Of a stretch of 64,000 nt of DNA, positions 60,214-64,000 are shown in pieces. The number at the start of each line of letters is the position of its first letter. The first letter of the stretch is position 1. The notes beneath the pieces were generated by a model. It saw only the letters and a program-made list of their open reading frames with translations. It did not search any database and was not told the origin of the DNA. This DNA comes from Saccharopolyspora gloriosae (GTDB lineage Bacteria; Actinomycetota; Actinomycetes; Mycobacteriales; Pseudonocardiaceae). Location: assembly GCF_022828475.1 (NCBI RefSeq), contig NZ_CP059557.1, positions 5,317,470 to 5,381,469 of the forward strand, written 5' to 3'. A program made the translations under genes and the position numbers.

Positions 60214-60473
60214 CCGCCCGGCGCCCGCGCAGATTCCTGCCCATGGTGTGGCATTTCGCGCGGGTCTCGGAACGGGAGTCCTACACCTTTCGCTGGGGGC
60301 GAGGTTCGGGTGTGATCACCGTTCATCGCGGCGATGTTCGCGGCTCCCACGGCGAGGAAACCTTGCTGTGCACGATTCCGGTGGGCATCGATTGGACCGA
60401 GGAGAACGACCTGCGCCGCCAAGCCCGCCAGTGGCTCCGGGCGCGCGAACAGCACCAGCGCGCCCGCCCTTAG
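60210..60473 (+). CDS. Small hypothetical protein, second of a coupled pair
   Basis: The 87-residue product is basic and tryptophan-containing (FLPMVWHFARVSERESYTFRW, about residues 11-31) and ends in a charged helix (ENDLRRQARQWLRAREQHQRAR, about 62-83). The function is unknown. Coupling to the upstream gene by ATGA and the location beside an XRE/DUF397 pair are the only context. It is followed by a strong bidirectional terminator. Confidence 0.6.
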   Translation: MTARRPRRFLPMVWHFARVSERESYTFRWGRGSGVITVHRGDVRGSHGEETLLCTIPVGIDWTEENDLRRQARQWLRAREQHQRARP

Positions 60474-60574
60474 ACCCGGTCCGGCGACACCTCCCCGACT
60501 CGTCGCCGGACCGTTGAGCCGGTCGGTGCGCTCCACCTCCCCCGGCGCACCGGCCGGCGCCCCCGCAACAGCAC

Positions 60575-60607
60575 GAGGGCCGCACCGGGATTCCCGATGC
60601 GGCCCTC
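60575..60607. terminator. Bidirectional hairpin terminator
   Basis: GAGGGCCGCA (60575-60584) pairs perfectly with TGCGGCCCTC (60598-60607), and the loop contains CGGGA/TCCCG pairing as well. It lies between the convergent small-protein gene and actP, 14 bp from the actP stop. Confidence 0.85.
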
Positions 60608-60621
60608 GTCGTGCGGTCAGG

Positions 60622-62238
60622 TCAGTCTCGACGCGACTCCACCGCCAGGCCCGAACCGACACCGGTCAGGGAGCGGACCTCCATCTCGGCCTGCTTGACC
60701 GGGTCCTGGTCCTTCTTGCCGACCAGCGTGCCGATGAATCCGGCGAGGAAACCCAGCGGGATCGACACGATTCCCGGGTTGGTGAGCGGGAAGATGTCGA
60801 AATCGGCGCTCGGGAACATCGCCGACGAACGGCCCGACACCGCGGGCGAGAACGTGATCAGCACGATGCACGAGATCAGGCCCGCGTACATCGACCACAA
60901 CGTTCCCGTGGTGTTGAACCGCCGCCAGAACAGCGAGTACAGCATCGTCGGCAGGTTCGCCGACGCCGCCAGCGCGAGCGCGAGCGAGACCATGAACGCC
61001 GCGTTCTGCCCGATGGCCGCGATGCCGCCGACCGTGGAGAGCACGCCGACCACCAGCGCGGTGATCCGGGCGACCTTGATCTCCGATCCGGTGTCGGCCT
61101 CGCCGCGCTTGATGATGTTCGCGTACACGTCGTGGGCGAACGACGCCGACGCGGTCAGGGTGAGACCGGCGACGACCGCGAGGATCGTGGCGAACGCGAT
61201 CGCGGCGACCACGCCCAGCAGCGGCGAACCACCGATGCGATAGGCCAGCAGCAGTGCCGCCGAGTTCTCACCGCCCGGGGCGTTGGTGATGGCCTCGGAA
61301 CCGACCAGCGCCGTCGCGCCGAAACCGAGCAGCATCGTGGCCAGGTAGAACACGATCATCGTCCAGGTGATCCAGACGACGGAACGGCGCGCTTCTCGGG
61401 CATTCGGCACCGTGTAGAACCGCATCATGATGTGCGGCAGGCAGGAAATGCCCAGCACGATCGCCATCGCCAGCGAAATGAAGTCGATCCGGGACAGCGA
61501 AGTCTGCCCGTACTGCGCGCCGGGCTCCAGCAGCGCCTGCCCGATCGGGCTGTTGTTCGTGGCCTCCTCCAGCAGCAGGGAGAAGTCGTAGGAGAACCGG
61601 CCGAGCAGGAACACGGCCATCAAGGTCACGCAGATCAGCAGCAACGTCGCCTTGATGATCTGAACCCAGGTGGTTCCCTTCATGCCGCCGACCAGCACGT
61701 AGAAGATCATGATGAGGCCGACGGCCACGACGACCAGCGCCTGACCGAATTTGCTCTGCACGTCGAGCAGCAATGCGACGAGACCACCGGCGCTCGCCAT
61801 CTGCGCGACCATGTAGAAGAACGAGATGACCAGCGTGGTATTCGCCGCGGCCGCCCGCACCGGGCGCTGGCGCATTCTGTAGCCGATCACGTCACCCATG
61901 GTGAACCGGCCGGTGTTCCGGACGAGTTCGGCGATGAGCATCAATTCGATGAGCCACGCGACGAGGAATCCGACCGAATAAAGGAATCCGTCATACCCGT
62001 GCACCGCGATGGCGCCGGCCACGCCGAGGAACGAGGCCGCCGAAAGCCAGTCACCGGCGAGCGCGATGCCATTCTGCGCGCCGGTGATGTTCCCGCCCGC
62101 GACGTAATAGTCGGAGGCGGTGGCGTTCCGGGTCGAAACCCGGTACACCACGAACAGCGTCAGCAGCACGAATCCCGCGAAAACGCTCACGGTGATCGCC
62201 GGGTCACCGACGGCTCCCGCCGCGAAGTTGATCGCCAT
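60622..62238 (-). CDS. actP: Cation/acetate symporter ActP
   Basis: The 538-residue membrane protein belongs to the sodium:solute symporter family. About 13 helices are predicted. DYYVAGGNITGAQNGIALAGDW (about 43-64) and AASFLGVAGAIAVHGYDG are the hallmark of ActP-type acetate permeases. RFYTVPNAREARRS and the late LTASASFAHDVYANII are typical. It imports acetate and similar short acids. Its ATG overlaps the stop of the upstream DUF485 gene (TGATG), the standard actP partner arrangement. Confidence 0.93.
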   Translation of the reverse strand: MAINFAAGAVGDPAITVSVFAGFVLLTLFVVYRVSTRNATASDYYVAGGNITGAQNGIALAGDWLSAASFLGVAGAIAVHGYDGFLYSVGFLVAWLIELMLIAELVRNTGRFTMGDVIGYRMRQRPVRAAAANTTLVISFFYMVAQMASAGGLVALLLDVQSKFGQALVVVAVGLIMIFYVLVGGMKGTTWVQIIKATLLLICVTLMAVFLLGRFSYDFSLLLEEATNNSPIGQALLEPGAQYGQTSLSRIDFISLAMAIVLGISCLPHIMMRFYTVPNAREARRSVVWITWTMIVFYLATMLLGFGATALVGSEAITNAPGGENSAALLLAYRIGGSPLLGVVAAIAFATILAVVAGLTLTASASFAHDVYANIIKRGEADTGSEIKVARITALVVGVLSTVGGIAAIGQNAAFMVSLALALAASANLPTMLYSLFWRRFNTTGTLWSMYAGLISCIVLITFSPAVSGRSSAMFPSADFDIFPLTNPGIVSIPLGFLAGFIGTLVGKKDQDPVKQAEMEVRSLTGVGSGLAVESRRD

Positions 62239-62654
62239 CAGCGCGTGGTCCCTTCCTGCTCCCGAAGGCGGTCGACGAGCGGGTCAATGCGCTTGCGCAC
62301 GTATCGTCCGTACGCCACGGTGACGATCGCCGTGGTCACGAACTGCGCCAGTCCCAGCACGATTCCCATGTTCACCACGCCGAACACCGGCTGGCTCATG
62401 AAGTCCTGGGCGTAGGCGCCCAGCCCCACGTAGGTGAAGTACCAGGCGAGAACGATCAGCGTCACGGGAAACACGAACCACCGGAAACGACGTCGGAGCG
62501 AGACGAAATCGTCACTCTCCTGAATTTCGACGAAGTCGGTTCCATTCGAGTTGGTGGGGCGCCGAAGGCTATGCTTCGAGATGTTGCCGAATCTCGGCTC
62601 TGGAGGCTGACCGTCAAGCCGACCTCGGCTTCGGTTTTCCGACGTTCGGGTCAT
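62238..62654 (-). CDS. DUF485 membrane protein (YjcH-like)
   Basis: The 138-residue protein has a hydrophilic N-terminus of about 50 residues and the DUF485 core: FVSLRRRFRWFVFPVTLI, WYFTYVGLGAYAQDFMS and the second helix GIVLGLAQFVTTAIVTVAY (about 94-112). It is the small partner encoded before ActP in many bacteria (yjcH in E. coli). I chose the ATG at 62654 with AAGGAT upstream. The frame starts at 62687. The 441-bp divergent region beyond it holds promoters for this operon and for the MFS gene. Confidence 0.9.
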   Translation of the reverse strand: MTRTSENRSRGRLDGQPPEPRFGNISKHSLRRPTNSNGTDFVEIQESDDFVSLRRRFRWFVFPVTLIVLAWYFTYVGLGAYAQDFMSQPVFGVVNMGIVLGLAQFVTTAIVTVAYGRYVRKRIDPLVDRLREQEGTTR

Positions 62655-62712
62655 GCTGTGGATCCTTCGGGCTTGCTCACGCGTCAAGGAATCAGAAGTC
62701 TAGTCACACGGA

Positions 62713-62727
62713 TGTGCGGGAAGCACA
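62713..62727. promoter_or_regulatory. TGTGC-GCACA inverted repeat
   Basis: TGTGC (62713-62717) and GCACA (62723-62727) flank a 5-nt centre. A second pair, TCACA-ACAA-TGTGA, lies at 62785-62798. Both resemble half-sites of Crp-type regulators, which commonly control acetate uptake, but the spacing (5 and 4 nt) does not match the usual 6 nt. Possible operators only. Confidence 0.35.
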
Positions 62728-63025
62728 CGCGGGCACTATCCGGAGGATTAGCTACACAACTGCAAACTATTGGTCTCGATATGGTCACAACAATGTGAGC
62801 GTGAACAGCGACTCGGATCACTGCGTGTAACCCCGACGGAGCCGCTTTCACATTGTTCAGCACGTTTTGCCCGGGCCGTCGAGCCACTTTCCGGTGCGCA
62901 CTAAGGGCCTTCCGCCTCACCTGCGATGATCACTTTTGGTGACACCTCGCCAGGACCACCGACACCCAGATGTCGTTTCTTCGCCTATTTCCCGTTTGAC
63001 CAGGCAGGTAGCATCTCGAATTCGT

Positions 63026-63047
63026 GCGCCCCGACGTGCCGGGGCGC
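63026..63047 (+). promoter_or_regulatory. Leader hairpin before the MFS gene
   Basis: GCGCCCCG (63026-63033) and CGGGGCGC (63040-63047) form a perfect 8-bp stem followed by GTTT, 48 bp before the MFS start. It could be an attenuator or a processing/stability structure in the 5' leader. Confidence 0.5.
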
Positions 63048-63095
63048 GTTTCCGGTACCAGACGCCGGAACCCCTTGCACCAAGGAGGTTTACTT

Positions 63096-64000
63096 GTGAC
63101 AGTGCGTGACGGATTCTCGGTCGTTGCGCCGCCGACCTGGAACCGTTGGCTAGTTCCTCCGGCCGCGCTGGCCATCCATCTTTCCATCGGCCAGGCGTAC
63201 GCGTGGAGTGTTTTCAAAAGCCCGCTGGAATCCAGCCTCCAGATCTCCGGCACCGGCAGTGCGCTGCCGTTCCAGGTAGCGATCTTCTTCCTCGGGCTGT
63301 CCGCGGCGTTCGGTGGCAAGTTCGTGGAGTCCCGCGGCCCGCGCTGGGCCATGCTGGTCTCCACCATCAGCTTCGCCGCGGGGTTCCTGATCTCCGCGCT
63401 GGGCATGTACCTGGGTCAGTACTGGCTCGTCGTCGTCGGGTACGGCGTGGTCGGTGGCATCGGCCTCGGTATCGGGTACATCGCTCCCGTATCAACGCTG
63501 ATGAAGTGGTTCCCGGACCGTCCCGGTCTCGCCACCGGCATCGCCATCATGGGCTTCGGCGGCGGTGCGATCATCGCCTCGCCGTGGTCGACCGCGATGC
63601 TCAGTGCCTTCGGCAAGACCGCTGAAGGAATCGGCACCACGTTCCTGGTGCACGGCATCGTCTACGCCGTGTTCATGACGCTCGGCATCCTGCTGGTCCG
63701 GGTTCCCCCGCCCGGCTGGACGCCGCCCGGCTGGACCCCGGCCGCCGCGGCCAAGAGCATCAGCACCGTTCGCGTCTCGGCGAACAACGCGATCAAGACG
63801 CCGCAGTTCTGGCTGCTCTGGATCGTGCTCTGCCTGAACGTCACTGCGGGTATCGGGATCCTGCAGAAGGCGTCGCCGATGATTCAGGACTTCTTCGCCG
63901 GTACCAGCACTCCGGTGGCCGTGGCCGCCGCGACCGGTTTCGTGTCGCTGCTGTCGCTGGCGAACATGGGCGGCCGCTTCGTGTGGTCGGCGCTGTCGGA
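63096..64000 (+). CDS. OFA-family MFS transporter (truncated by the window end)
   Basis: The visible 301 residues start MTVRDGFSVV and show about eight membrane helices. HLSIGQAYAWSVFKSPLE in helix 1 and the loop GKFVESRGPRWAM with GYIAPVSTLMKWFPDRPGLATG after helix 4 (about residues 124-145) are the signature of oxalate/formate-antiporter-like (OFA) major facilitators. Substrates in the family are small carboxylates such as oxalate, lactate or formate. A proline-rich loop with PPGWT twice lies between the halves. The GTG start has AAGGAGG 7 nt upstream. The gene has no stop in the window and continues past 64000. It is divergent from the acetate symporter operon. Confidence 0.9.
   Translation, partial: MTVRDGFSVVAPPTWNRWLVPPAALAIHLSIGQAYAWSVFKSPLESSLQISGTGSALPFQVAIFFLGLSAAFGGKFVESRGPRWAMLVSTISFAAGFLISALGMYLGQYWLVVVGYGVVGGIGLGIGYIAPVSTLMKWFPDRPGLATGIAIMGFGGGAIIASPWSTAMLSAFGKTAEGIGTTFLVHGIVYAVFMTLGILLVRVPPPGWTPPGWTPAAAAKSISTVRVSANNAIKTPQFWLLWIVLCLNVTAGIGILQKASPMIQDFFAGTSTPVAVAAATGFVSLLSLANMGGRFVWSALS

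Overview
The window is high-GC actinomycete chromosome, probably from the Pseudonocardiales (a Saccharopolyspora-like genome is my best guess, by inference). Pointers to this are mycothiol biosynthesis (MshB), a WhiB2-type regulator, XRE/DUF397 pairs, two DUF574 methyltransferases, many GTG starts and dense ATGA/GTGA stop-start overlaps.

Layout. 0-3.7 kb: housekeeping genes (phosphatase tail, fructosamine-kinase-like protein, SURF1, CobD). 4.0-12.4 kb: a complete four-gene Wadjet type III anti-plasmid operon (jetABCD) with a leaderless-type promoter. 12.4-21.7 kb: an orphan DegT aminotransferase, a fused HTH/peptide deformylase, an alpha/beta hydrolase, a VOC protein, a saccharopine-dehydrogenase-like reductase, a GDT1 transporter and a DUF574 methyltransferase, with several families of intergenic repeats between them. 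21.9-27.2 kb: a 5-oxoproline operon (NRAMP transporter, PxpA, PxpB, PxpC, YcsI/DUF1445) divergent from a GntR/FadR-type regulator, with clear palindromes between. 27.2-34.3 kb: a second DUF574 methyltransferase, an ABC-2 exporter, MshB, a HelD/HelR-like helicase and a DUF3048 lipoprotein. 34.7-38.2 kb: a three-subunit PaoABC-like molybdenum aldehyde oxidoreductase.

38.4-46.4 kb is a defence locus. It has a NaeI-family restriction endonuclease, a putative regulator, a tightly coupled three-gene module (HNH-like zinc-finger protein, ParB-domain protein, SNF2 helicase), a Vsr nick-repair endonuclease and a C5-cytosine methyltransferase. The module sitting between R and M does not match any defence system I can name and is the best candidate for something undescribed. 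46.4-55.2 kb is a toxin locus: a YbaB-like protein, a WXG100-like protein, a 1862-residue type-VII-secretion polymorphic toxin with an internal ADP-ribosyltransferase and a papain-fold (glutamine deamidase-like) domain, and a downstream immunity protein whose ADP-ribosylglycohydrolase domain has lost its metal-binding motifs.

55.2-64.0 kb: WhiB2, a PAS-GGDEF-EAL protein, an XRE/DUF397 pair with two divergent small genes, the ActP/DUF485 acetate symporter pair, and the start of an OFA-type MFS transporter that runs off the end.

Two repeat families deserve attention. Family A is a 47-bp hairpin (arms GTGAACGGACCGTT / AACGGTCCGTTCAC) with ten copies, nearly all at gene 3' ends and all in the same orientation. 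Family B is a larger hairpin whose stems differ between copies but remain perfectly paired, that is, it shows compensatory change. No tRNA, rRNA, CRISPR array, insertion sequence or integrase was seen.
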